A stretch of DNA of 64,000 nt from Streptomyces toyocaensis (GCF_000725125.1 NZ_JFCB01000008.1:1-64000); one strand, 5' to 3'. Counted from the stretch's first letter, positions 8,608-17,454 are shown. Translations and numbers: made by a program. The notes: generated by a model not told the origin, from the sequence alone.

Positions 8608-9414
8608 ATGAGACGTTCCCGATTCGCCCTCTTCCTCGGCACACTCCTCCTCGCCGGCACCGCGGCCCTCACCGGGGCGACGACGGCGCAGGCGTCCCAA
8701 CAGGCCGCGGCCGGCGGCTATGTGGCGCTCGGCGACTCCTACTCCTCCGGCGTCGGAGCCGGCAGTTACATCACCTCCAGCGGAGACTGCAAGCGCAGCA
8801 CGAAGGCCTACCCCTACCTCTGGGCGGCCGCCAACTCACCCTCGTCCTTCGACTTCACCGCCTGCTCGGGCGCCCGAACGGGTGATGTTCTCTCCGGGCA
8901 GCTCGGTCCGCTCTCCACCGCCACCGGTCTGGTGTCCATCAGCGTCGGCGGCAACGACGCCGGTTTCGCCGACGTCATGACGACCTGTGTGCTGCAGTCC
9001 GACAGCTCCTGCCTCTCCCGCATCGCCACCGCGCGGGCGTACGTCGACTCGACGCTGCCCGGCAGGCTCGACAGCGTCTACACGGCGATCCGCGACCGGG
9101 CCCCGAACGCCGAGGTCGTGGTGCTCGGTTACCCCCGCTTCTACCAGCTCGGCACCTACTGCATCGGTCTCTCCGAGACCAAGCGGAAGGCGATCAACGA
9201 CGCCGCCGACCTCCTCGACAACACCATCGCCCAGCGCGCCCGGGCGTACGGCTTCAGCTTCGGCGACGTCCGCACCACCTTCTCCGGCCACGAGATCTGC
9301 TCCGGCAACTCCTGGCTGCACAGCGTGGACTGGCTCAACATCGGCAACTCGTACCACCCGAAGGCCGCCGGCCAGTCGGGCGGCTACCTGCCGGCGCTCA
9401 ACGCGGCGGCCTGA
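8608..9414 (+). CDS. Secreted SGNH/GDSL-family esterase or lipase
   Basis: A 268-residue extracellular hydrolase of the Streptomyces SGNH lipase/esterase type. A Sec signal peptide covers residues 1 to about 29 (cleavage after AQA). Block I with the nucleophile is GDSYSSG (42-48, Ser44), block III is GGND (114-117), and the catalytic histidine is in SYHPKAAGQ near residue 250. Six cysteines in the mature chain could form the three disulfides usual in this group. ATG at 8608 is set by GGGAGG five bases upstream. It acts on esters or lipids outside the cell. The 3' end overlaps the convergent kinase gene by 31 bases. Confidence 0.93.
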   Translation: MRRSRFALFLGTLLLAGTAALTGATTAQASQQAAAGGYVALGDSYSSGVGAGSYITSSGDCKRSTKAYPYLWAAANSPSSFDFTACSGARTGDVLSGQLGPLSTATGLVSISVGGNDAGFADVMTTCVLQSDSSCLSRIATARAYVDSTLPGRLDSVYTAIRDRAPNAEVVVLGYPRFYQLGTYCIGLSETKRKAINDAADLLDNTIAQRARAYGFSFGDVRTTFSGHEICSGNSWLHSVDWLNIGNSYHPKAAGQSGGYLPALNAAA

Positions 9415-11045
9415 TCCGGACGCTCCTCGCCGCCGTCCGAACCGGAGGGAGAAGCGGAGGCCCCGTCCGTCGGGGTCTCCGTCTCGCACGCCACCGAGAA
9501 CGGCACCGTCTCCGAGGTGGTGCGCACCGGCCCCCTGACCTCCACGCCGATCTCGCTCCGGTACGTCCCGTCCTCCGCGTACGTCGTCACCACCACCGTG
9601 TCCTGCCGCGCACGCCCTCCCCCTTCGGGGAACGACAGCGTCCGCCACCCCGGATCGGCCACCGAGCCGTCCCCGGCCACCCAGCGGTAGGACACCTCGG
9701 CCGGCAACCGCCCCACCGTGAACGTCGCCGTGAACGCGGGCGCCCGCTCACCGGGCGGCGGGCACGCGCCGGAGTACTCCGTGCGCGCGCCGGCCACCGT
9801 CACGGACACGGTCTGCGGCGGGGGAGCGCTCCTCCTGTCCTCCTCGCTCGCGGTGGGGGAGGGAGTGGGGTCCACCGTCCCCGGCGTGCGGCCGCCGCCG
9901 CTCCCGCCGTCGCCGGTCCGCGCGGCCGAACCGGCCTCGCCGCCGGGGTCCTTGGCCTCCGGGCCGCCGTCACCCCCGCCCCGCAGCAGCCCATACGTCA
10001 GACCGGCCAGCGCCAGGGCCAGGACGACCAGCCCCACGACGAGGAGGACGGCGGTGCGCCGGTCGCGCCCCGTCCGGGTCACCGTGGTGGCCGCCGCGGG
10101 TGCTCCCCCGGTGACCGGTGACGGGGGAGCGGGCGAGGACGTCTCCGGACGCGCCGGGACGGGCGCGGCCACCGTCGGGGCGTACGGAGCCGCACGCGCC
10201 GTGTCCGCGCCGGGCACGCCCCCCGCCGCGACCACCCGCAGCTCCTCCTGCGCCCGTTCCGCGGACAGCCGCTCGGCCGGATCCTTGCGCAACAGACCCT
10301 CGATGACCCCGGCCAGCGGACCCGCCCGGCGCGGTGGCGGCATCTCCTCGTCCACGATCGCCCGCAGCGTGCTCAGCGGCGTGCCCTGGCGGAAGGGCGA
10401 ACTCCCCTCGACCGCCGCGTACAGCAGCACGCCGAGCGACCACAGGTCCGACTCGGACCCCGGGGTGCGGCCCAGCGCCCGTTCCGGGGCGAGGAACTCG
10501 GGCGACCCGACGACCTCCCCGGTCATGGTCAGCGCCGAACTGCCCTCCACCATGGCGATCCCGAAGTCGGTGAGCACCACCCGTCCGTCGTTCGCGATCA
10601 GGACGTTCGCGGGTTTCACGTCCCGGTGCAGCACCCCGGCCCCGTGCGCGGCGCGCAGCGCGGTGAGCACCTCCGCGCCGATCCGCGCGGCACGCGGAGG
10701 CGGCAGCGGGCCCTCCGCCTCCAGCACCTCGGCGAGCGAGAGGCCGCGGACCAGCTCCATGACGATCCACGGGCGCCCGTCCTCCGTCGCCACGTCGTAC
10801 ACCGTCACCACGGCGCGGTCGGTGACCCGGGCCGCCGCCCACGCCTCCCGCTCCAGGCGGGCGTACATCCGCTCGACGTCGGGCGCCGGCAGCCCGGCCG
10901 GGGCACGCACCTCCTTGACGGCGACCTCGCGGTGCAGCAGCTCGTCACGGGCTCGCCACACCGTTCCCATACCGCCCTCGCCCAGCGGCGACAGCAGCCG
11001 GTAGCGGCCCGCGATCACCCGCTCGGTGCCGGGTTCTTCGGACAC
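9384..11045 (-). CDS. Transmembrane Ser/Thr protein kinase (PknB-type)
   Basis: A 553-residue receptor-like kinase. The kinase domain spans about 14-270: glycine loop GEGGMGTV (22-29), Lys44 in VAVKEV, catalytic HRDVKPAN (140-147), DFG at 160-162, and activation loop with several Ser/Thr before SPEFLAPE. A Pro/Ala-rich linker leads to one membrane helix (about 331-354). Outside lies a Gly/Ser/Pro-rich stalk and a compact beta-rich domain (about 410-530) with two cysteines (SGACPP and SVACET) that may form a disulfide; it has no PASTA repeats. GTG at 11045 has AAGGGGG upstream. It follows the NicO permease gene by 50 bases and may be the end of that operon. Confidence 0.92.
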   Translation of the reverse strand: MSEEPGTERVIAGRYRLLSPLGEGGMGTVWRARDELLHREVAVKEVRAPAGLPAPDVERMYARLEREAWAAARVTDRAVVTVYDVATEDGRPWIVMELVRGLSLAEVLEAEGPLPPPRAARIGAEVLTALRAAHGAGVLHRDVKPANVLIANDGRVVLTDFGIAMVEGSSALTMTGEVVGSPEFLAPERALGRTPGSESDLWSLGVLLYAAVEGSSPFRQGTPLSTLRAIVDEEMPPPRRAGPLAGVIEGLLRKDPAERLSAERAQEELRVVAAGGVPGADTARAAPYAPTVAAPVPARPETSSPAPPSPVTGGAPAAATTVTRTGRDRRTAVLLVVGLVVLALALAGLTYGLLRGGGDGGPEAKDPGGEAGSAARTGDGGSGGGRTPGTVDPTPSPTASEEDRRSAPPPQTVSVTVAGARTEYSGACPPPGERAPAFTATFTVGRLPAEVSYRWVAGDGSVADPGWRTLSFPEGGGRARQDTVVVTTYAEDGTYRSEIGVEVRGPVRTTSETVPFSVACETETPTDGASASPSGSDGGEERPDQAAALSAGR

Positions 11046-11095
11046 GGCGCCCCCTTCGCATCCGGGCGAATTCACCCTTTGCCGATGAAAGTAGC

Positions 11096-12568
11096 TCAGC
11101 CGAGTGCGGATGCCGCCCCCCTGAACACCAATCCGGCACCCAGGGCCACGACGACGACCGCCGACCCGAGGGGCGCGCCACGACGCATCTGCGCCGCCCA
11201 GGGGGCGGCCGTCCACCGGGGACGCCGGGCCAGCAGCCGGGTCAGGCCGCTGCCCGCCCTGACGACCGCGTATCCGGCGGCGGTGAGGGTGAGGGCGAGC
11301 CCGGCGCCGTACGCGACGACGAGCAGCAGCCCGAACCAGGCCTGGCCGAGCGCGGCGGCACCGACCAGCACCACGACGGCGGACGGGCTGGGCACCAGGC
11401 CGCCGGCGAAGCCGAGCAGGATCGTCCCGCGCAGGGTGGGGGCCGCGGGATGGGTGTGGGTGTGACCGCCGTGGGTGTGGGTGTGGGTGTGGGTGTGGGT
11501 GTGGGAGTGCCCGTGCCCGTGGTGGTGCGCGGGTCCCCGGTCGCGCAGGGCGCGGCGTACGAGGCTCGCTCCGGCCAGGGTCACGAGGACGCCGCTGGCG
11601 ATGCCCAGCCACGCGATCACCGTGGGCGCGGCGGCCGAACCGGCCGTGACCAGCAGCCCCAGGGCGACCACGCCGAGGGTGTGGGTGACCGTGACCGAGG
11701 CGGCCATGGGCAGGACGTCCCGCAGCCGGGCCCGGCCCCCGCGCGCCGCCGCCGTGGCGGCCATCAGGGTCTTGCCGTGCCCCGGGGCGAGCGCGTGCAT
11801 CGCGCCGAGTCCGACGGCGATCAGCAGGGCGAGGGCGGCGAAACCGGCGGTCAGGTCGCGCCGGGCGACGAGGCCGTCCAGGGCGCGCGTCCAGCGGTCG
11901 GCCCCGCGCGGCAGCACGGCCGAGGCGGGCGCGTCGGCCTGCTCCCCGGCCAGGGCGGGTCCGCCGGGGCGGACGCGCAGGGCCGCGGTCCTGGTGTCGG
12001 CCGGGGACGAGAGCAGCGTCTCCGGATACCGGGTCAGTTCGCGGGACGGCGAGGCCGGGGGCACGTCCGAGGCGGTGAGGGTCGTACGGTCGCCCCGCGC
12101 GGTGATCTCCCGCCAGCCCGGACCGGACGCCGCACCGGCCGCCCGGAAGCGCACGTCCACCGTCTCGCCGTCCGGTAGGGGCGCGGTCAGCGTGCATTCC
12201 ACGCGCAGTGTGTCGAGGCCCGCCTGGCCGGGCCGTACGCCCGCACGGGCGTCGCGCACGGTCAGCGCGACCGGGCGGCCGTCGACACGCACCCCGCTGT
12301 CCCGTGCGGCCGTGGCGCACCGCCGGCGGGCCCATGCGTCCCTGCCCAGCCGGCCGATGTCCGACCCGGCCTGCGTGGCGGGGATCTCGGCCAGGTCCTC
12401 GACATGACGGACGCGGAGTTCACCGGGCGCGGCCACCAGCCCGTCGTGGCGGTTCACGGTGAAGTTGCCCAGCGGATGCGCGCTCGCCGCCGCGGCCGGG
12501 ACGAGTGCGAGCGCGCAGGCGGCGGTGAGGACGGCGGCACCCCTGGTGACGGAACGGCGGAGGGTCAA
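11096..12568 (-). CDS. NicO-type nickel/cobalt permease with His-rich loop
   Basis: A 490-residue membrane protein. After a signal sequence (1 to about 30, ending ASAHPLGNF) comes an extracytoplasmic beta-rich domain (about 31-235), then a NicO/UreH-like permease with the metal motif MHALAPGHGKTLMA and about six further membrane helices. Between two helices lies a histidine-rich loop containing HHHGHGHSH and then alternating Thr-His pairs, suited to binding Ni, Co, Cu or Zn. Start is TTG at 12568, overlapping the TPR stop as TTGA, with GGAGG six bases upstream. The family moves divalent metal ions, in or out; direction cannot be told here. Confidence 0.88.
   Translation of the reverse strand: MTLRRSVTRGAAVLTAACALALVPAAAASAHPLGNFTVNRHDGLVAAPGELRVRHVEDLAEIPATQAGSDIGRLGRDAWARRRCATAARDSGVRVDGRPVALTVRDARAGVRPGQAGLDTLRVECTLTAPLPDGETVDVRFRAAGAASGPGWREITARGDRTTLTASDVPPASPSRELTRYPETLLSSPADTRTAALRVRPGGPALAGEQADAPASAVLPRGADRWTRALDGLVARRDLTAGFAALALLIAVGLGAMHALAPGHGKTLMAATAAARGGRARLRDVLPMAASVTVTHTLGVVALGLLVTAGSAAAPTVIAWLGIASGVLVTLAGASLVRRALRDRGPAHHHGHGHSHTHTHTHTHTHGGHTHTHPAAPTLRGTILLGFAGGLVPSPSAVVVLVGAAALGQAWFGLLLVVAYGAGLALTLTAAGYAVVRAGSGLTRLLARRPRWTAAPWAAQMRRGAPLGSAVVVVALGAGLVFRGAASALG
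11471..11506. repeat. Hexanucleotide microsatellite coding for Thr-His pairs
   Basis: Five to six direct copies of GTGGGT on the plus strand encode the alternating Thr-His run of the NicO permease on the minus strand. The unit is a multiple of three, so slippage would change loop length without breaking the frame. Confidence 0.85.
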
Positions 12569-14118
12569 CGTGCCGCCTCCAGCTCCTTGAGCGCCGCCCG
12601 GGCCGCGCGGGCGCCCAGCGGTGAGAACGCGGGGTTCAGCTCCAGCGCAGCGGTGAGGGAGTCACGGGCGGCACCGTCCTGCCCGGCCGCCTTCTCGATC
12701 ATGCCCCGGTGGTGCAGGAAGGCGGCGTTGCGGTAGCCGGTGGCCGTGGCGCGGCGGGCGTACCGGAGCGCCTCCGCGTCGCGGCCGTTGACGTGCAGGG
12801 CCCAGGCGAGGGCGTCCGCGGTGTGCACACTGTGCCGCCGGTCCCACTCCGCGCGGGCCGCGCGCAGCGCCTCGCCGGGGTCCCCGTGGTCGGCGGCGGC
12901 GAGCGCGGTGTCGAGATCGACGGCGACCCCGCCCGCGCGGGCCAGCGCGGTCCACGCGTCGACGAGGGCGTACTGGTCGCGTGCCCTGGCGTGGTCGCCG
13001 TCGGCGTCCCGTTCCTCGTACAGCTCGCCGAGGGCGACCAGCGGACCCGGCAGCGGGGAGCGGGCGACGACCCGCTCCAGCGTCTCGACGGCGCCCTCGC
13101 GGTCCCCGCTCGCGGCCAGCGCGCGGGCCCGGCCCTCCAGGGCGGGCAGATGGTCCTCGTCGGCGGCGAGCGCCCGCGCGTAGTGCGTGAGGGCCGTCTC
13201 GTGGTCCCCCTGGTTCCAGGCCAGCTGCCCCAGCGCGGTCGCCACGTACGCCACGTCCGCGGGCGTGGCCGCGACGTCGAGCGCCTGCCGCAGCACCGTC
13301 CGCGCGGTGCGCACGTCGCCGCGCAGCTCCCGTACGTAGGCGTACCGCGTGAACACGGGAATCCCCGGCCGCCTGCGGTCGGCGGTGGTGGCGGCCTCAC
13401 CCGCCTCGTCGTACCGGCCCAGCTCGACCAGGGCGTCGATACGGGAGCACAGGGCGCGCTCGCTGTAGGGGTTCCGCGCCAGGGCCCGGTCGGCGTACCG
13501 GAGGGCTCCGGTGAAGTCGTGGCGCGCGGCGGCGAGGGCGGCCTGCCCGGCGAGGGCCGGTTCGTTGTCCGGCTCGAGGGCCAGGGACCGCTCGAACGCC
13601 CGCGCGGCCTGCGGGTACCGCGCGGGGTCGCCCTGGGTCCGCGCCTGCTCGACGTGGGCGAGTCCCAGGGTGGCCCAGCCGCCGAAGTCGCGCGGCTGGG
13701 CACGGAGATGGGCCTGCAGGGAACGGACCCCGGCGTCGAGGTCGGCCCCGGCGAGCACACCGGCGGCCACCGCCCCGGCCGCCGGTGCCGCATCGGTCAC
13801 GGCCCGCCCGCCGTCCCGGACGCCGCTCACCGCGACACTGCCGGCGGTCATCGCGACGGCCAGCAGGACGGCGCACGAGGCGGCCCGCAGTCCCCGCCCG
13901 CGCCGCGCGGCGGCGAATCGCCGCAGTGCCGCGACCCGCGGTCCCGGGACGGCGACCTCACCGGAACCGGCCACGCGCGCCGGCCGTCGCGTCGGCTGCT
14001 CACCCCCGGCGGGTGGTCGCGCGGTGTCCGGTGTGCTCCCGTGTCCGGACGCCGGGGGAGCGGGTGGCGCGGTGGCCCGCTCGTGCTCGTCGGCGCTGTC
14101 GTGCGTGCGCGGGGACAT
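12565..14118 (-). CDS. Membrane-anchored tetratricopeptide repeat protein
   Basis: A 517-residue protein with a proline-rich cytoplasmic N-terminus (1-75), one membrane segment (about 82-105, LRAASCAVLLAVAMTAGSVAVSGV) and then a long alpha-helical region with TPR units such as DFGGWATLGLAHVEQA, PYSERALCSRIDALVELGRYDEA, GQLAWNQGDHETALTHYARALAADE and GRARALAASGDREGAVETLERVV. TPRs hold protein partners together. ATG at 14118 follows GAGGAGAGG. It lies between the DUF4331 gene and the coupled NicO gene, so it may scaffold the metal-handling proteins of this operon. Confidence 0.87.
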   Translation of the reverse strand: MSPRTHDSADEHERATAPPAPPASGHGSTPDTARPPAGGEQPTRRPARVAGSGEVAVPGPRVAALRRFAAARRGRGLRAASCAVLLAVAMTAGSVAVSGVRDGGRAVTDAAPAAGAVAAGVLAGADLDAGVRSLQAHLRAQPRDFGGWATLGLAHVEQARTQGDPARYPQAARAFERSLALEPDNEPALAGQAALAAARHDFTGALRYADRALARNPYSERALCSRIDALVELGRYDEAGEAATTADRRRPGIPVFTRYAYVRELRGDVRTARTVLRQALDVAATPADVAYVATALGQLAWNQGDHETALTHYARALAADEDHLPALEGRARALAASGDREGAVETLERVVARSPLPGPLVALGELYEERDADGDHARARDQYALVDAWTALARAGGVAVDLDTALAAADHGDPGEALRAARAEWDRRHSVHTADALAWALHVNGRDAEALRYARRATATGYRNAAFLHHRGMIEKAAGQDGAARDSLTAALELNPAFSPLGARAARAALKELEAAR

Positions 14119-14233
14119 GGCCTCTCCTCGGAGTTCGGCGGCGCGGCCCGCGCCGTGGGGGACGGGGGAAGACGGGCCGCGCCAGTAGGTGGGGCGGGCG
14201 GGTCGTGCCGGCCGCCCGGGGGGCACGCCGGGT

Positions 14234-15766
14234 TCAGTACGCCCGGCGGCGCATCCGGCGCCACCACATCAGCGCCACGCCGATCAGCAGCAGCCCACCG
14301 GCACCCGCACCCGCGGACGCGGCGATCAGGGCCGTGTCGTCCGTGTCCTCCGCACCCGCCGGGCGCAGCGCGTCACCGAGCTGGCTGCGCACGTCGTTGC
14401 CGCCGTCCACGCCCTTGGCGAGCGGGCCGCGTGATCCCTCCGTGGGGTTCGCCAGATACGGGAAGGCCTTGCCGAACTCCCTGTCGTTGGCGTCGACCGC
14501 GTCACCCAGGTCGTTCTTCGCGCCGACCAGTTCACCCTCGACGACCTGGAGCGCGGCGTCGATCACGTCGTCGGTGAGGCGGCGGCCGTTCGGGAAGCCC
14601 GCGGTGTCCCCGTCGAGGACACCGAGCCGCTTGGGCTCTGCGGCGGGCTTGACCGAGGTGTTGAGGCGCAGCTGCTCCGACGGCGTCACGTGCGGCGGCC
14701 GGTTGAGGTTCTCGACGCCCTTCAGGAAGACGCCGACCAGGTCGTCGCGCGGCTCGTCCGGCGCCGGGATCTTGTAGATCGCCTCGATGAGTTTCGGCAG
14801 CTCCGGGCCGGTGACGTTCTCCAGGAACTGCGCGTCGTCCCGGGGCGCGGAGGCGTTGAACGTGTCCTTGTCCTTCAGCGGGTTGACGACCTCGTTCACC
14901 AGCGGGTTGCCGAGGCGCGAGACCTGCACGAAGTCACCCTGGGCGTTCTTGCGCTGCGTCGTCGACCAGATGCCGACGACCGGCTGCTCGTGCGACTCGG
15001 TGATGAGGCTGTGGGGCACCTGGAGGGCGATCGAGTTGACGTTGTAGCCCTTGAGGGTGTCGTTGCCGACCTCGGAGAGGTTCCCGCCGTACAGCAGGTC
15101 GAAGACGCGCAGGTCCAGGAAGAACGGGTCGTCGGCCTGCCCGGCGAACGTCCGGGCGCCCCCCGCGAGCTTGTGGATCGCCTGCTTGCGCAGGGAGTCG
15201 TAGTCCGGCATCGACGCCTTGCCGACGTTCGACGGCGCCACCGGCACGTCGTCGGCGACCTTCGTCCTCGACACCGCCTTCAGGTGCCGCAGCTTGATCA
15301 GTTCGAGGTCGTACGACTGGGTGATGTTGAGGTCGGGGTCGTCGAGGCTCTCGACCGGACCCGTGTTGTACAGGAACGTCTTGTCGTTCTTCGTGTGCGT
15401 CCTGAACGTGTACCGGAAGACCAGGTCCTCCTGCGCGTCGCCGTCCCGGTCGACGCGCAGGTCGTACTGCGCGTCGTCGGCGAACGTGAAGAAGTTCGGC
15501 CCGCCGGCCGGCTCCTCGAAGGGGATCCAGTTCGCGATGATCGTCGTCGTGTCCGGCTTGTCGGGGCTGACGAACGCGTACAGGTCCGTGTTGTCGAACT
15601 GCGGGGTGCCCGAGATCAGCGGGGCCTCCCGGTGGGAGGAGGCGGTGGCCGCCTCGGGTTCCAGCGCGGTCACGCCGGCGGCTGCGAGCCCTCCGGCGGC
15701 CAGCGCCCCACAGATCAGGGTCGCGAGACTCCTGCGCCCCGCACCGGTCCTGGAGTTAGGTGTCAT
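14234..15766 (-). CDS. Secreted DUF4331 protein with C-terminal membrane anchor
   Basis: A 510-residue exported protein. The N-terminus TGAGRRSLATLICGALAAGGLAAAG with a twin arginine looks like a signal peptide, cleaved near residues 40-43 (TASSHREAP). The body has the DUF4331 pattern: SSHREAPLISGTPQFDNTDLYAFVSPD, IIANWIPFEEPAGGPNFFTF, FLDLRVFDLLYGG. The C-terminus (ALIAASAGAGAGGLLLIGVALMWWRRMRRRAY) is a membrane anchor. Family function is unknown. It is the first gene of the minus-strand operon opposite the ECF sigma factor and carries a SigK-like promoter. Confidence 0.88.
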   Translation of the reverse strand: MTPNSRTGAGRRSLATLICGALAAGGLAAAGVTALEPEAATASSHREAPLISGTPQFDNTDLYAFVSPDKPDTTTIIANWIPFEEPAGGPNFFTFADDAQYDLRVDRDGDAQEDLVFRYTFRTHTKNDKTFLYNTGPVESLDDPDLNITQSYDLELIKLRHLKAVSRTKVADDVPVAPSNVGKASMPDYDSLRKQAIHKLAGGARTFAGQADDPFFLDLRVFDLLYGGNLSEVGNDTLKGYNVNSIALQVPHSLITESHEQPVVGIWSTTQRKNAQGDFVQVSRLGNPLVNEVVNPLKDKDTFNASAPRDDAQFLENVTGPELPKLIEAIYKIPAPDEPRDDLVGVFLKGVENLNRPPHVTPSEQLRLNTSVKPAAEPKRLGVLDGDTAGFPNGRRLTDDVIDAALQVVEGELVGAKNDLGDAVDANDREFGKAFPYLANPTEGSRGPLAKGVDGGNDVRSQLGDALRPAGAEDTDDTALIAASAGAGAGGLLLIGVALMWWRRMRRRAY

Positions 15767-15805
15767 GCCGTCCGTCCTCAGTGCCAACTTGCCTGACGCA
15801 CTGGG

Positions 15806-15833
15806 ATTCGGAACGCGGGGCGGGCCGGATTGG
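15806..15833 (-). promoter_or_regulatory. Candidate SigK-type ECF promoter of the DUF4331 operon
   Basis: Read on the minus strand, CCAATCC (15833-15827) is followed after 15 bases by CCGAAT (15811-15806). This resembles the mycobacterial SigK consensus as I recall it (CCATCC ... CCGAAT). Transcription would start about 30 bases before the DUF4331 ATG. The sigma factor encoded divergently is the likely user. Confidence 0.5.
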
Positions 15834-15973
15834 TCGGGTTTTCTCGCCGTCGTTTCTCGCCGCCGACCCGCGTTTCGGGCCCGGTGATCCGTACTTCCCT
15901 TCCGGAGGCACGCTCCTGCGCGCGCCTCGTGCGACCGGGCGGCCCCACGGGGCCGGGAAGAAGGGGATGCGCG

Positions 15974-16516
15974 TTGGAGGCGGACGAGCTGCTGATGCTT
16001 GTGGCCGCGGGTGACCAGGAGGCGTTCGAGGACCTGTACGGGCTGGTCTCCGGGCCGGTGTACGGGCTGGTGCGGCGCGTGGTGCGCGATCCCGCCCAGT
16101 CCGAGGAGGTGGCCCAGGAGGTGCTGCTGGAACTCTGGCGCTCCGCCGCGCGGTTCGACCCCGGCCGCGGCAGCGCCCTGTCCTGGGTGCTCACCCTCGC
16201 CCACCGCCGCGCCGTCGACCGGGTGCGCAGCGCCCGCGCGGCCGGCGAACGGGAGCAGCGCGAGGCCCGGCGCGGCCACGGCCCCGCCTTCGACCAGGTC
16301 GCCGAGGAGGTCGAGGCCGGGCTGGAACGCGAGTGGGTGCGCCGCTGCCTGGACCGCCTCACCGCGCTCCAGCGCCAGTCGGTCACCCTCGCCTATTACG
16401 ACGGCTACACCTACCGCGAGGTCGCCGAGCGGCTGTCGCTGCCGCTCGGCACGGTCAAGACCCGGATGCGGGACGGCCTGACCCGCCTGCGCGACTGCCT
16501 GGGAGGCGCGGCATGA
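15974..16516 (+). CDS. ECF RNA polymerase sigma factor, SigK-like
   Basis: A 180-residue sigma-70 family protein. Region 2 covers about residues 10-80 (FEDLYGLVSGPVYGLVRRVV, then EEVAQEVLLELWRSAARFDP for -10 recognition and SWVLTLAHRRAVDRVRS), and region 4 covers about 125-175 (LTALQRQSVTLAYYDGYTYREVAERLSLPLGTVKTRMRDGL). Start is TTG at 15974 (LEADELLM) with GAAGGGG about eight bases upstream; the longer frame upstream has no sigma homology. The stop overlaps the anti-sigma ATG (ATGA). Pairing with an RskA-type anti-sigma factor is what makes it SigK-like. Confidence 0.92.
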   Translation: MEADELLMLVAAGDQEAFEDLYGLVSGPVYGLVRRVVRDPAQSEEVAQEVLLELWRSAARFDPGRGSALSWVLTLAHRRAVDRVRSARAAGEREQREARRGHGPAFDQVAEEVEAGLEREWVRRCLDRLTALQRQSVTLAYYDGYTYREVAERLSLPLGTVKTRMRDGLTRLRDCLGGAA

Positions 16517-17328
16517 GCCTGTTCGGCCGACTGACGTCCCGCGACCTGCACTCGCTGGCCGCGCCCTACGCCCTCGACGCCCTGGAACCCGCCGAGCGGG
16601 TCCGCTTCGAGAAGCACCTGCGGTCCTGCGGCCGCTGCACCGCCGAGGTGCGCGACCTCGCCGAGGACGCCGTCCGGCTCGCCTGGTCCACGGCCGCCCC
16701 CGCGCCGCCCGCGCTGCGGGACCGGGTGCTGGCCGCCGTACGGACCACCGCCCAGGAACCCGCGCCGCGGGACCCCGCACGCGCGCGTGCGCCGCAGCTC
16801 CCGCCCCACGTCTGGGGCACCGCGCCACCTCCGCGCACCCGGGAGCGGCGCCGGTCCCCGCTGTTCGTGCCGTTCGAGACGGCCACCGCCGCCGCGGCGC
16901 TCGTCGTCGCCTCGCTCTTCGCCGTGCAGGCGGCCCGGACCCAGGACCGGCTCGACGCCGAGCGCGACCGGGCACGTGAGATCGCCCACGTTCTCGCCGC
17001 GCCGGACGCCCGCGCGAGCAGCGGCCGGGACCCGCGGGGCCGCACGATCGGAGTGATCGCTTCCGCATCCTCCCGCAGCGCGGTCGTCACTCTCGGCGGA
17101 TACGACGACCCTCCGAACGGACGTGTGCGCCAGCTCTGGCTCATGGGCCCGGGCTCGCGGCCGCGGTCCCTGGGGCTTTTCCAGGGCGACACGCCCCTGG
17201 TCGCGTCCGGCCTCGACACCGGGGCGGCGTCACTCGCCGTGACCGTCGAGCCCGATGGTGGGTCACCGCAGCCCACCGGCCAGCCCATCGTCCAACTCGC
17301 CCTGAAAACGGTCGGATTCGGAGAGTAA
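16513..17328 (+). CDS. Anti-sigma factor, RskA-type
   Basis: A 271-residue membrane protein that should hold the upstream sigma factor inactive. The N-terminal anti-sigma domain has a zinc-binding-like HLRSCGRC (His35, Cys39, Cys42) and the preceding ALDALEPAERVRFE typical of the family. A Pro/Arg-rich linker leads to one membrane helix (about 121-141) and an extracytoplasmic RskA domain (SAVVTLGGYDDPPNGRVRQLWLMGPG, then LAVTVEPDGGSPQPTGQPIV). The ATG overlaps the sigma stop, so the pair is made in fixed ratio. Release of the sigma factor presumably involves proteolysis of this protein. Confidence 0.92.
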   Translation: MSLFGRLTSRDLHSLAAPYALDALEPAERVRFEKHLRSCGRCTAEVRDLAEDAVRLAWSTAAPAPPALRDRVLAAVRTTAQEPAPRDPARARAPQLPPHVWGTAPPPRTRERRRSPLFVPFETATAAAALVVASLFAVQAARTQDRLDAERDRAREIAHVLAAPDARASSGRDPRGRTIGVIASASSRSAVVTLGGYDDPPNGRVRQLWLMGPGSRPRSLGLFQGDTPLVASGLDTGAASLAVTVEPDGGSPQPTGQPIVQLALKTVGFGE

Positions 17329-17454
17329 TCGCCGCAGGTTCGTCAACACCCTTATGGGGAAGGTGAATCCTGTGACCTCGATACACGAGTGCCGGGACGG
17401 GGCGATAGGGTTACCCTGCCCGGGCCGGGTGGACTCGTACGGGTGGGGAGTGAC

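Noticed and set aside
9718..11004. A 428-codon frame opposite the kinase gene
   Set aside because: Composition is Ser/Arg/Pro-rich antisense of a clearly coding kinase, without domains or a ribosome site.
14690..15796. A 368-codon frame opposite the DUF4331 gene
   Set aside because: Val/Arg/Gln-rich antisense shadow; the DUF4331 strand has signal peptide, domain pattern and promoter.
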